This document shows, piece by piece, positions 1 through 10,735 of a stretch of 64,000 nt of DNA. How positions within the stretch are numbered: the stretch's first letter is position 1; each line of letters starts with the position of its first letter. The translations under genes and the position numbers were made by a program. This DNA is from Gnetum montanum (Eukaryota > Streptophyta > Gnetopsida > Gnetales > Gnetaceae). The notes below the pieces were generated by a model. That model was not told where the DNA came from and searched no databases. It worked only from the letters and a program-made list of their open reading frames with translations. Where the stretch lies: contig MNCI01008872.1 in the NCBI GenBank assembly GCA_015680685.1, positions 14,773-78,772 of the forward strand. Direction: 5' to 3'.

Positions 1-95
1 GGCACGTAAGCACTTAGTCCTTGGAGTTCGACCGGATTGCGCATGAGACGCTCGTATTCGTATGGTTGAGTGTAGGGGTACCTTGCCACTCATCA
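1..95 (+). repeat. 3' end of an LTR, fragment
   Basis: The 95 bases end in TCATCA and match 775-869 at all but two positions by eye. They include the family's conserved U5 tail (GGGGTACCTTGCCACTCATCA is 21 long, so only its end CTTGCCACTCATCA is quoted). The fragment is followed at once by the middle of another LTR, not by a primer-binding site. It is therefore the end of one LTR copy joined to a second LTR copy by deletion or unequal recombination. Confidence 0.8.
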
Positions 96-869
96 CCCTA
101 CGATATGGTGTATGTGATATCGTAGCCTACCACAATGTCTATAAATAAGAGGCGGCTTTCCCTATTTTAGGCACTTAGACTTAGACCCTTAGCCAAACTA
201 TAGCAGTTTTACCATTCTAGAGTTAGAATAATTTCCATGTGCCTGCAGTAGGAGTCTTAAAGTGAATGGATCTTTATTTGAGCAAATTGTACCTGAGCAC
301 ACATTTGTGTACGGTAATAAAGATGAACTTTCTAATAAACCTTGCAGCATGTGGACTAAGCTAAATAGGAATTAATTATTTTTGAATATTTAAATGCTTT
401 CCTAGTTAATTAATCTCTCTCAACCCTTGACTCTCCTAGTTAAGTACACTCAGTACGACCGCTTCAAGCACTTGTGCAACACTTGGTAACCTAGTAATGA
501 ATAGCGTTTGGTAATCCCAGCAGCATTGCATTGGTTCAGGGTGTGTGCGGCAAGTGGGAATGGATATTGGTGTTAGGAAAATTAGAACTTAGTTAGTAAA
601 TAGTTAATGAAAGTTAGTCACTTAGTTCTCTTCACCTTCCCCCTATTAGTATAAGAGATTAAAAAAATAAAATATATAAAAATCACATACCTCAAGATTA
701 CTTAACCATACAACTGTGACAATACAAGTAAGCTTGGGAAGACAACAATTAAATAACCTTAAGTGTTCCATTAGGGCACGTAAGCACTTAGTCCTTGGAG
801 TTCGACCGGATTGCACATGAGATGCTCGTATTCGTATGGTTGAGTGTAGGGGTACCTTGCCACTCATCA
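96..869 (+). repeat. LTR lacking its first ~100 bp (same family as the T5 LTR)
   Basis: The sequence starts inside U3: CCCTACGATATSRYGTA aligns with 41884 onward in the T5 left LTR, so roughly the first 103 bases are missing. A TATA box (TATAAATA) lies at 140-147, below a GATATC hexamer. The LTR runs to TCATCA at 864-869. No primer-binding site follows. The next base already belongs to the inverted LTR remnant of T1, so this LTR probably belongs to an element that inserted into T1's LTR and extends left of the window. Confidence 0.75.
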
Positions 870-1455
870 ATAACTAAATACCCTAACATAAGTATCCGAC
901 CCCACTTTTTGTGCACATCTTGAACATGTATAATGCTACTGGGTTACTAAATGTTAAGTGTTTTTGGGATTACCAAGCATCATGCACATGGTTGAAGAAA
1001 TTGTACTTATATGCTTAATTAATTGTTATTTAATCTAGCTAGCTTACTTTAGCTTAATTACTTGGTAGTATTCAATGAAATTTTACAAAACATTAAATAC
1101 ATGAATAAAATATTTAAGCTAGCCAATGTGCTACAAGGTTTGATCAAAAAGCTCATTTTTATTATTGCACACAATGTTGTGCTTAGGTACAATAGTGCTC
1201 GAAGAAAGATCCATACACTCAATGACCCATGCAGTAGGCACTTTGAAAAATATTTTAACTATGGAGAAAAGAAACTACAAGAGCTCTACTATGCTATGAT
1301 AAAAAAGCTTGTTCTAAACCATGTGCCCAAGCGCTATAATTATAGGTTAGCACACATCCTACGATGTTGGATATTTCACATTGCTTCTTGGGCCCCGATA
1401 TTGGTATCCAATATCAGGGCTTTGATATCGAAGCCATGCCAAATACAATTTATCA
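870..1455 (-). repeat. T1 3' LTR, truncated
   Basis: This aligns with about 10086-10657 of the right LTR, sharing for example CTAGCTAGCTTACTTTAGC near 1035 and 10235. It ends in TTATCA at 1450-1455, the degenerate inverted end, and is followed by the polypurine tract. The part equivalent to 9790-10085 is missing. The U3 part (about 1370-1440) carries GATATC-type hexamers. Confidence 0.85.
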
Positions 1456-3406
1456 TACCCTCATGACCAAATAAAAACATGACCTCAAGTGAATAAGAGG
1501 AGGAACAAGTTCCTTACAAAATATTGGGAAGGTATGGGATTATTGACTGACATGCAAATTGACTTAGATGGAATAGATAGACTCTAAGTGCTCAAGTGTA
1601 CAAATTTAAAATATTCTACAAAATTGTGTGTTCATGATAATAGAATTGAATACCTTGGAAAAAATTGACATCCAACTCCTTTGGCAGTTGAAGGATGAGG
1701 GAGAAGATCCAACGAGCATGCAGGTTCCTCATCGCATGATGTTGCTACTTCTTCCTTGGTGAAGAAAATTTTGCTTCCAGTCCATGCTTCCCACTATAGT
1801 CACAATAAAATTACAAATTAGTGTGCAATGTGTAATGTATAGCTTTTAAGTACCTTGTCTTGTCAGTAGTTATACTTGGCTAGGTTGTGATTATGGTGGA
1901 TTGATTCCTTTAGTAGTGTTAGTGGGAAGACTAAAAAATAGGGTGAAATGGATAAGTGGTCCATTATGAAATTTTGAAAAGTCCAAATGCAATGAAATGC
2001 TTGAAGAGGGTTAAAGAATTTACAATAATAAAAATAGGATTTCACTGAAAAACATTGTGAAGATGCACACAATTAGATGACATTGATGGGGCATGCAAAA
2101 GGATTTGATTGTGAGGATGTCTAAGGATAAAGAACTTAACTAACCCAACTAAAAGGTATGTAAGTGAGTCCTTTCCAAAGTAGGCAAATGCCCTTTATTT
2201 CCCTTACATAACTTCAAACCGAGGAGTCTGTGGGCCTCATGGATGATTAATGGTTATGGAAAGTTAAGTACAAAATCTAGAAGAAACTACCTAAGAATTT
2301 TGACACATCAAACCAAGACATCGAACAAGAACATAAATCGACAATGAGGTGAGACATGGAAAGCATACATGGATGAGAGAGAGAGAGAGAGTGGAATGGA
2401 GTTCCGATTAAGATCACACGAAGTCCCTTGTAAATTTTGTGGTTAAATGACCTGATAAAAATCTATCCTTAGTTCATATCAAAACTAACCACGTTCAGTG
2501 ACATTGCATCGCCACGCTAAGAACAGTCCACCTTCTTGGGACACAAGAGTGCTCCCACATAATAACCACTATTCCTTATTTAAAAAGAAAAGAGAAGTAG
2601 GAAGTGAGAGAGGACCTTAGTTAGAGGGACCTTCAAGCATGGGTAACATGTTTTTCTAGTCCCATAACTAGTGCTTGTAGCTTGTTTATTTTATTTAAGG
2701 GATGTGCTTTGAATTCCCATAATTTTTTTGTTTTTTGTTTTTAAAATGGGAACCACACCATGCAAAGGCTTATTCAACTTCTTATTATTGGTTGACATGG
2801 AATAATAAGAAATCCATGAAAAAACACATGCACCCAAGCAAGTAGAAAGGCACAAAGAGTACCGAGTCCCCTTGAAGTTAAACCCTATTCAAACCTTTGA
2901 ATCCTTTCCAAGTCTGGAAACTACCAAAGTCACAAGTTTGTTAAATTTTTATTAATGAAAAAGAAACCTAATACTTCCAGAACAAGGAAAACCATAGAGT
3001 TCGAGAATGGGTGGATGTTATGGAATCACTACTTGTTTCATGAAAAAGAAACCATGAACTAGTTATCAGTAACACAATTCAAAGCTAGATTGTAGACACC
3101 AACAATCAAATAAATAGATAGCACATGCCCACATCAAACAAACTACACTGTACCCAGTTTGTAATAAGGCATGTCATTATTAAAACACAATAAGAAAATT
3201 AGATTCAAAATAAAGGAAAATATACAAGAAATTATAAAATATTTAAGAAAAATAAAATGTACTAATGATGTTGTAAAACAAAAATTAGAGAAAATAAATA
3301 ATATAAAAATGAAAAGGTGTAAGATAAAGAAAGTGTAAAATAAAAAGTTGTAAAAATAACAAGGTGTAAAACAAAAAGATGAAAAATTGAGAAGCCACTT
3401 ATATAG
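1456..3406 (-). other. T1 polypurine tract and non-coding tail between pol and 3' LTR
   Basis: The minus-strand polypurine tract GTCATGAGGGTA is at 1456-1467, directly against the LTR. The block near 1510-1560 (minus: AGTCAATAATCCCATACC) is shared with T2, T5 and T7 just before their polypurine tracts. The block 2612-2770 matches T2 17570-17720 and T7 57541-57730. A (GA)8 run lies at 2375-2391. There are no convincing coding frames. In T2 and T4 this interval also holds an internal promoter and a 2.8-kb accessory gene; here both are absent. Confidence 0.7.
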
Positions 3407-4912
3407 TTAGCATGGATGGTCATCTCCCCCATGACTAAGTTGAAAGGAGGAGATCCAAAAGATTGAGTGTGGTTGTCCATCTAATGAGGTGTTTGTTGCA
3501 CTGGCTTGCTTAGGCTCGTGGAAAGGTTTGACTTATTGTGTGTTGACGAGCTGCTTCTTGTTTAGGCTCTCAGGTTTGTAGATCAACATGGGCCTAGAAG
3601 GGAAAGTTTCATAAATGATATAAGGCCCTTTTCACAATGTCTAGAACTTAGTTCATTAAGGTACATGTTTGGGATTCTAGTAGAGGACCTTATCTCCTGG
3701 TTGAAACTTGATTTTCCTAATTCTAAGGTCATGGTAGTTTTTGTTAAATGCCTTATGCAACTCGTGAGATGACAAGGCCACTAATCAGTTCTCATCTAGT
3801 AGGTTGAGATTTATTAATCTTTGTTTTTGTGCTAGACTTAGATCAAGGTTAAGGTCATAGGTTATTGACAGTGTACAAAGCTTGAATTGAACAAGTAGAG
3901 CTGGTAATATTTCGTACACCAACTCATATGAAGAATAGCCTATAGGAAGTTTCCATGTTGAGCGGTAGGCCCAAAGGGCATTGTTAAGTTTTGTGCTCCA
4001 ATCTCTCTTATATTTGCTAACAGTTCTCATTAGGATCTTTGTGATTTCCCTATTTGTAACCTTAGCTTGACCATTCGCTTAGGGGTGGTAGGGCTTTGTT
4101 AGTTTATGTTCAACCCCTAAGAGCTACATAAGCTTTTGAAAGGTAGTGCTTGTAAGGTGGGTTTCATTATAAGAAATTAATGCACATGGCACACCAAACC
4201 TATTTACAACATTCTATTGTACAAAGCAAGCAACAATAAAAGATGTACAATTGGCAATGACTACTACTTTTGCCCATTTCATACAATGGTCAATAGTGAC
4301 TATGATGTATACCTTTTTATTTGACAGGGGCATGATGGGACCCATGAAGCTAATGGCCCATATGTTGAAGGGTTCCAGTGGTTGGATCCACTGTTGATGT
4401 CCCTTCATTTAAGTAGTCATTCCATGATCTCATTGGTAGTGTTTATAAGAGTGGACAAATTGATGAGCATCCCTAAAAATTGTTGGCCAATAATACCCTG
4501 CCATCAAGATTTTAATGGTCATGTATCTTCTAACATAGTGGCCCCCATAAGGACCCTTAGGAGCATCCTGGAAAATGTGTAGTTAATTAGCATTAGGAAT
4601 ACACCAATGAACCAAGCCATTAGCACACAACTTGTAGAGGTGTTTGTTGATCTCCATAAAGCACTTTACTTGGTGAAGAAACTGTTGTTTCTTTTGGTGG
4701 TCCAACCCTTGTCGTATCTCTTGAGTGAGAAGATAGGTGAGAATGCCATCGTACCATTTAGGATCAGTGGGCAAATGTTTAGTTATAGCTCTAGCAAAGA
4801 GGAGTTCATTAGGAAATAGATTAGATAGTGGACGTTCCTTCTCTTTATTGTCCCATTGTAACCAAGACAAGTGATCAATGACCACATTCTTAGTTCCCTT
4901 CTGATCGACCAT
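3407..4912 (-). pseudogene. T1 integrase domain of pol, decayed
   Basis: Integrase joins the cDNA to host DNA. Read from high to low coordinates, a reduced zinc region comes first (GGHYVRR with the WPTIFRDA stretch, about 4480-4560). The catalytic core follows (about 4030-4400: SFMGP, then ISYNETH where family members have ISDNGTH). The GKLPTL-like and DLSLAQ regions follow, and the frame ends in SSFQLSHGGDDHPC with stop 3407-3409. The first catalytic Asp is Ser (WAISFMGP instead of WGIDFMGP) and the second core Asp is Tyr, so the enzyme would be dead. Several in-frame stops are also present. No chromodomain is visible, as expected for the Athila/Tat branch. Confidence 0.85.
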
Positions 4913-6160
4913 CGTAAGATCAAATTCCTATAAGATCACCAACCACCATATGACACAAGGGCTCATTGTTGGCTTATTAATGAGGAAGAGAATGACATTG
5001 TGATTAGTGTGTACAAATACTTTATATCTAAGCACATAGTACCTGAACTTCTCTAGAGCAAACACCACTATCATCAATTCCTTTTCTGTGGTGATGTACT
5101 TTAGTTATGTACCCACAATGCTTTGGCTTGCGTAGTGGATATAATATGGATGTTTCTTATCATCCAATTGCATAAGCATAGCCCCCAAGGCATAGTTCCA
5201 TGCATCCATCATAATGTAAAATGGTCTAGACTAGTCAACTGCCTGTAGAATTAGAGTTTCTACAAGTTTCTCCTTCAGCTATTAGAACACTTTTTCACAT
5301 TCCTTGGTCTAAACAAATGGAGCATCTTTCTTTTTTAGCTAACCAATGGTTTTGCAATCTTAGAGAAATTCTCTATGAATTGCCAGTATTAGCTAGTGTG
5401 TCCAAGGAATGATCAAACATCTTTTACAATTTTTGGTTAGTAGGTAATTCCTTGGATGACCCCTATTTCTTAAAGGTTGATCTCAATTCCTACTTGTGAT
5501 ATTTTGTGCCACAATATAATGCCTCCTTGGACCATGAGATGGCTCTTTTTCCAATTGACCCGTAGGTTTGTTTCCACACATCTTTTTAGTACTTGCTGAA
5601 GGTGGTCTAAGGCTTGCTCAAATGTAGCACCATAAGTGGAGAAGTTATCCATAAAAACTTTCATTTCACTACTGATTTTCTGCTAAAAGATGCTTAAGAC
5701 CAAGCGTTGGAAAGTGGCAGGAGCATTTCACAGACAAAAAGGCATCTTATGATATGCAAATGTTCCCTAGGGATTCATGAATCTTTTTTTGGCCTTGTCC
5801 TTTAGCACAATCTAGATTTGGTTATAGCCACTATAACCATCTAGAAACTTGTAATAACAATGCCCAGATATGGTGCCTAACACTTGATCAAAAAACAACA
5901 ACAAAAAATGATCCTTGAATGTTTCCATATTTAACAATAAAAAATCAATGTAGACCTGTCACTTTTCCCCTTTCTTTGGCACAATAATGAGTGGACTAAC
6001 CGACTCACTATCCACAATGGGATAGATAAACCTTTCCTTGAGGAGTTGTTTGATTTTCTCTTTGATAATCTGCTTCAATTTTGGATTCAATCACCTCTAT
6101 GGCTACCTCTTTGGCTTCATAGCTGGGTGAATGTAGATACGATGCTGGCATATCCTAGGA
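4880..6160 (-). pseudogene. T1 reverse transcriptase-RNase H region of pol, decayed
   Basis: Reverse transcriptase copies element RNA into cDNA. Minus-strand frames from about 6100 downward show the N-terminal RRLNPKLKQ-like start, SPLIIVPKKG, FLDGYSGYNQI, and the catalytic box as FMDNFSTYG at about 5635-5665. The family form is FMDD, so the second Asp is changed to Asn. RNase H follows with TTEKEL and VFVHTNHN (family form HTDHN, Asp changed to Asn). Only pieces of up to about 100 codons stay open. The closest wording is to T4 and the + strand copies in this window. Confidence 0.85.
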
Positions 6161-6589
6161 TCAATCCCTATGAGTTTAGGATATGACTAAGAAAAGACTA
6201 TTAACCATTTTTCAACCACATTCAACAACATTTATTTTTTCTCTAGAGCAAGATTTACATTGATTATTACTAGCTTCTCATTTTTCAAGAATGCATATTC
6301 CATGTTGGTAGGTAGAGATTTTAACTCAAAGGGTTCTTATTTAAAATTTTTAGGAATTTCCAACTCTCCTCAATAGGTATCATCATTTTCATTATTATAG
6401 AGTTGGTGATGAACTTACTCTAGTTCATCCATGCCTACTACATAAGTGAATGTTAGGTTCTCAGTGGATTCCATACACATTGTGCTACTTTCAAGATGAA
6501 CGGTCACCCACTGGGTGCCCTCTTGTTTTGTGGTTGCTACGTACAAAAACCTTTGATTATCTACTTTAGGTATACACTACTTGCATGTG

Positions 6590-7045
6590 GAAATAGATGC
6601 TTATTTCATGGACCAGAGTTTTTACACAAATTGCATCCTGTATCATTGTATGCGATGCGTGGAACTCGCTTCTTCTCAATCTTTTTGAATGCATTTTCCT
6701 TAGATATCTCCAAGGAAAGATCTCTGATATCCATTCTTACATCAATAGTGCTTGGCCATGCCCTTCCCATGATAATTGGGAAGTCCCCTTTATAGTTCTA
6801 CACCTTGATTACGAAGAAATCAGCAAGATAAGACCATCTATAGACAGTGGTCACAATGTCTTCCACTAGTTCCAATGGAACAATAATGGATTATTCTACC
6901 AATTCCAATAAGATATTGCTCTTTTTGAGGGGCGGTAGGTTCCAAGTAGTATACATCTCATGAGAAATCACGTTGACACTGGAACCTGAATCAAGAAGAG
7001 CTTTACATGGTTCATTCCTAGTAATCTATAAATAAATAAAAGGAC
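6590..7045 (-). pseudogene. T1 retroviral-type aspartic protease, nearly intact
   Basis: This protease cleaves the gag-pol polyprotein. The minus frame from about 7040 reads NEPCKALLDSGSSVNVISHEM, with the catalytic Asp-Ser-Gly triplet intact. It continues through the flap side to the conserved FPIIMGRAW motif and a basic tail ending near TGCN. Only about two in-frame stops interrupt it, making it the best-preserved catalytic unit of T1. It lies between gag and reverse transcriptase, the normal order. T4 and T2 have homologous domains at 33058-33540 and 13320-13770. Confidence 0.85.
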
Positions 7046-7329
7046 TCCCAGGATCAGCTAATTTGCTAGGAAGGTTGCTAGCCCAGATTCAATCAAATAC
7101 AACTTGAGTAAGCATAATAATATGGATTTTGGGTGGTATTTGGTTTGAATGGAACTCAAAGAAACTAGATACAGAGAGAGATGGAGAAGTAGGGTTGCTA
7201 ATTGCATGTGTATGTGAGGGCTTAGGTGGACTATTGGGTCGGAAAAAGGTCTTTTTCATGATCTAGTATTTGAACCACTTGGTTGATGAACCAATTATAG
7301 ATTGATGGCCTTGGTAGTATTGTATTACT

Positions 7330-9627
7330 ACAGTTGGGCTAGAAGTTCACCTTGCATAAATGGAGTAGGTGGTAGCTATGCTGAGGGTGGAGGAACAGGT
7401 GTAGGGACAAGAGGAGGATAAGGATAAAAAGTGGTATCCCTCCTTGAATGTGGAGAATGAGTTCAATAATATTTAGGAGGCTAGTAGTGATGTTGAAAAG
7501 GAGAAACGTGACTAGAAGAGTCATGTGGAAACAAGGGTTGCAGAATGTAATACCCATATGGATCCAGTTGTTTATAAGGGTATTGCTACCATGGCGATGG
7601 CAACACCCATGACTATGGTTACTATCATTGTTGATATTGCTCATATGGTTGCGGTGGAGTTTCACTTGGATAATATTTTTGTTGTTGATGGAACTACCTT
7701 GGATTACCTGAAGGATAAGACAACATTCTAGGTGCTTTCTTTTTGCTAGTCATGGATTCAAGGCATACACCCCAGATTCTTGTAAGTGTGTCATGATGGA
7801 AAAACATCCCTTAGGATGTTCATATTGGTATATGTCACACCCACCATCATCATCTGATTCAATTTTTGCAACTTCCTCTACTACAGCAATCTTGCCTTTA
7901 CCCCTTTGATTTGCATGTTCAGCTCCTTTTACCACCTGCGATCACAATTACTACTTTGTCCTTTGCACTCTTCAACAATTTTTAGGATAGCTTGAAATCT
8001 ATTATCGATAGAGTCCCATAACTAATTCACCTTAGCCAAAATTTTAGAGGTAAATTTTTGAATCAATAAGGTTTTTTTGTTCAACACCTCATCAAGTGAT
8101 GATTCCTCCTCATTGTCACAAAATCAAACCTCCCTCTTGTGAATGGAAGGATTGCGATTGTATTCTTCTGTACTTTTGCATTTCCTCAACTCTCCTTCTT
8201 TTTTCACCTACCTAATTAGCTATTGGATCTAATGGGCTCTTAATTTTAACAATTTCCCTTAGTCATTGACTCCAAGTGTTCTTGTTTCTGATTGAAGCCA
8301 TCTATGATATGGCAAAGTTGCTCCTATTGAAAATAACCATGGCTAGGACATTTATGCAATAGAAAATAATATCGTCCCATGGAGGCATCCAAGGGTTCAT
8401 GTGTCCCTTGTTTCCATCCTTAGATCTACCTCCTCAAGTTGGACACATGGGAGTACATTTGATATTTTTCATTGAACAGTTCAAGCATTGTACTTCACCA
8501 TCTGATGGATTCTAGTTCTAAGGACCAATACCAGCTTTCTGCTTCTTTGATAAGTGTCATGGGCAATAATAAAGCTTTTGCTTACCATTTTTCATATTTT
8601 GCAAGGCATAGGCATCATGGAAATCTTGAAGATGATTCTACAAATCTAAGTTATATCCCCCTTCAAACTGAGGGATATTGTTCATGTCTAGCCTCTTGAT
8701 CTGACTATCCTTTATGTGCCTTGTAGGAATTCTCATTTACTCTACAATGTTTAGCATGCTCCTAATAGCGAGAAGAGGCTCATTGAGGCCATGATTCTAG
8801 TAACTACGATGCCCTCTACTACGCCTTTATTCATGGTGATGGACTCTCTTGAATGCCTTCGCCCCCAATCTTAACTTGCCCAATGGTCCCTATGATCATC
8901 TCGGTCTCGTTAGTCACCTCCATTAGGATTGCATCCCTTGAGATTATGTTTAGAGCTAGAAGAGGAAGATGATGATAAAGGTGAAGAGTAAGGAGGACTA
9001 ACATCATCATGGTGCTTGCTACCCCCCTTTTTAGTGATCATGACCATGATCTTGTTGCTTGCTTGCATTCCTATCATGACTCTCCTTCTTGGATTTCCCT
9101 TTGTCATTAGATTCTTTCTTGCCAAAACCCATATTATGGATTGTGGACTATGGGTTCTAGTTTTAACCTCATTCACCAAAGTCAAAGAGAGAAATTTCTT
9201 TGAATATAAATCCCCTAGAGAAGGGTTCTCCACCATCTTTTTGGTATGTCAAGAATAAGGAATCATTGGACCACTTTTCCTTCGTAGATTTATAATGTTT
9301 CTCCAGCTATTGATCCCTTAGATAGTGTGCATCTATGGGATGATAATCCCTAGCATTACTATTCTACATAACATATTCAACATGAAGCCCTTGGATGCCC
9401 AACCACATAAGAGTTTGTTGGAGCATTGTAGGAATGGATCAATTAGGTGGCAACACAATGTTGCCCTCCATGTCGCACCACTGCAGTAGTTCATCCTAGT
9501 GTAGGACAAAGGTGAAATTGGGTACATACTCATCAGGATAAGCATATACCACTCTGTATTGTTGGGGCACCTACTACTTTAGTTTGCCAAACTTGAGTAG
9601 AGAATCATTCTTATGAGAAGAAGACAT
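7330..9627 (-). pseudogene. T1 gag, decayed
   Basis: Gag forms the virus-like particle and binds RNA. The chosen start ATG (9625-9627, MSSSHKND) matches the starts in T2 and T4, about 140 bases from the primer-binding site. Order: a conserved N-terminal region (VYxxxDEYVPNFTFVLH, 9630-9300); a serine run next to Asp/Arg-rich sequence (about 8890-9010); the Retrotrans_gag domain (about 8300-8760, with FEGGYN and HLQDFHDA); an acidic linker; a CDIYQYEHPKG knuckle-like motif (about 7795-7835); and a Pro/Gln/Tyr-rich C-terminus. Many stops and shifts break it. Confidence 0.8.
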
Positions 9628-9770
9628 CTTGTGTTAGAAAACAAGAAATGTAGTGTGCTTCTTAAAATTATTGTAGTTATTTTAATGTATGATATGACTT
9701 TAGGGTTCATTCCAATGATCTTAAATAATTGTTCACCAAGTCCTAGATAGTGCATGTAACAAACAAAAGA

Positions 9771-9788
9771 TCCCCAATAATGATGCCA
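9771..9788 (-). promoter_or_regulatory. T1 primer-binding site (tRNA-Asp type)
   Basis: The window sequence TCCCCAATAATGATGCCA is one base from the LTR end TGATGA. It matches the 3' end of plant tRNA-Asp(GUC) (known sequence TCCCCGGCAACGGCGCCA) at 13 of 18 positions. It would prime minus-strand DNA synthesis. Confidence 0.8.
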
Positions 9789-9789
9789 A

Positions 9790-10657
9790 TGATGAGTGGT
9801 GAGGTACCCCTACGCCTAACCATACGAATCACAAGAGTTCATGTGCAATCTGTTTGAATTCCATAAAGTTTAAGTTCCCATGTACACTAGTTCTAGGCTG
9901 TGAAATCTAATCATGATGATCGTTGTCTTTCCAACTACACTTGTGGAGCTTAGTTGTATGGTTAAGTGTAATTGAGGCACATGATTTTTATTATTTTATA
10001 TTTTATTCATCAATGATTAACAAGTTGAAACTTAATTTAGGAACCACTTTAACTAGTCTAATTACTAATTAATAACTAATTACCACACATAAGTATCTGG
10101 GCCCACTTTCTATGTACATCTTGAACACATATAATGCTACTGGGTTACCAAATGTTAAGCATTGCTGAGATTACCAAGCTTCATGCACATGCTCAAAGAA
10201 ATTGTACTTATGTGCTTAATTAACTACTATTTAATCTAGCTAGCTTACTTTAGCTTAATTACTTGGCAGTATTAAATGAAATTGCACAAAACATTAAATT
10301 CATAAATAAAATATTTAAGCTAGCCAAGGTGTTGCAAGGTTTGATTACAAAGCTCATCTTTATTATCACACACACTACTATGCTCAGGTATAACAATGCT
10401 CGAATAAAGATTTGTCTGCTTAATGACTCCTATTGTGGGCACTTTGGAAAATATTTCAACTCTAGAGAAAAGAAACTACAAGAGATTTGCTATGCTATGA
10501 CAAAAAAACTTATTTCAAATCATGTGTTCAAGCACTATATTTAAAGGCTGGCACACACCTTGTGATATTAGATATCTGACATCACTTCTTGGGCCTTGAT
10601 ATAGGGTATTCGATATCAAGGCTATGATATCGAAGCTAGGCCAAATATGGTTCCTCA
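9790..10657 (-). repeat. T1 5' LTR
   Basis: The LTR starts with TGATGAGTGGTGAGGTACCC at 9790 and ends with CCTCA at 10657 (minus-strand start TGAGG, a degenerate TGATG). GATAT-type hexamers sit at 10571, 10598, 10612 and 10626, the last three at exact 14-bp spacing. A minus-strand TATA-like box lies at about 10535-10546. The neighbouring base 10658 already belongs to the 5' untranslated part of T2, so T1 inserted there and removed or displaced T2's primer-binding site. Confidence 0.85.
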
Positions 10658-10735
10658 GTAATGAACCCAAAAGTCAACATCATTAAGAAAGATAATAACA
10701 ATAATAAAAGCACATTGTTCTTCTTTTGATCTAAT

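Larger units (their letters stand above)
870..10657 (-). mobile_element. T1: Athila-like Ty3/gypsy LTR retrotransposon, accessory gene deleted
   Basis: Reading on the minus strand: a full 868-bp 5' LTR (9790-10657), primer-binding site, gag, protease, reverse transcriptase/RNase H, integrase, a non-coding tail, polypurine tract and a truncated 3' LTR (870-1455). The left LTR lacks about the first 300 bases (in window order) present in the right copy, because another LTR abuts it at 869/870. Between pol and the 3' LTR the element has only about 2 kb, and neither the internal promoter nor the accessory gene seen in T2 and T4 is recognisable. Numerous stops and frameshifts make it non-functional. 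Target duplication cannot be tested because the left end is lost. Confidence 0.85.

Noticed and set aside
96-869. This LTR as the missing 5' LTR of T2
   Set aside because: It is GATATC-type and matches T5's LTR, while T2's 3' LTR is GTCGAC-type and only loosely similar.
2375-2391. (GA)8 run as a regulatory GAGA element
   Set aside because: Simple repeat in a decayed non-coding tail; the T4 equivalent is shorter and nothing else supports function.
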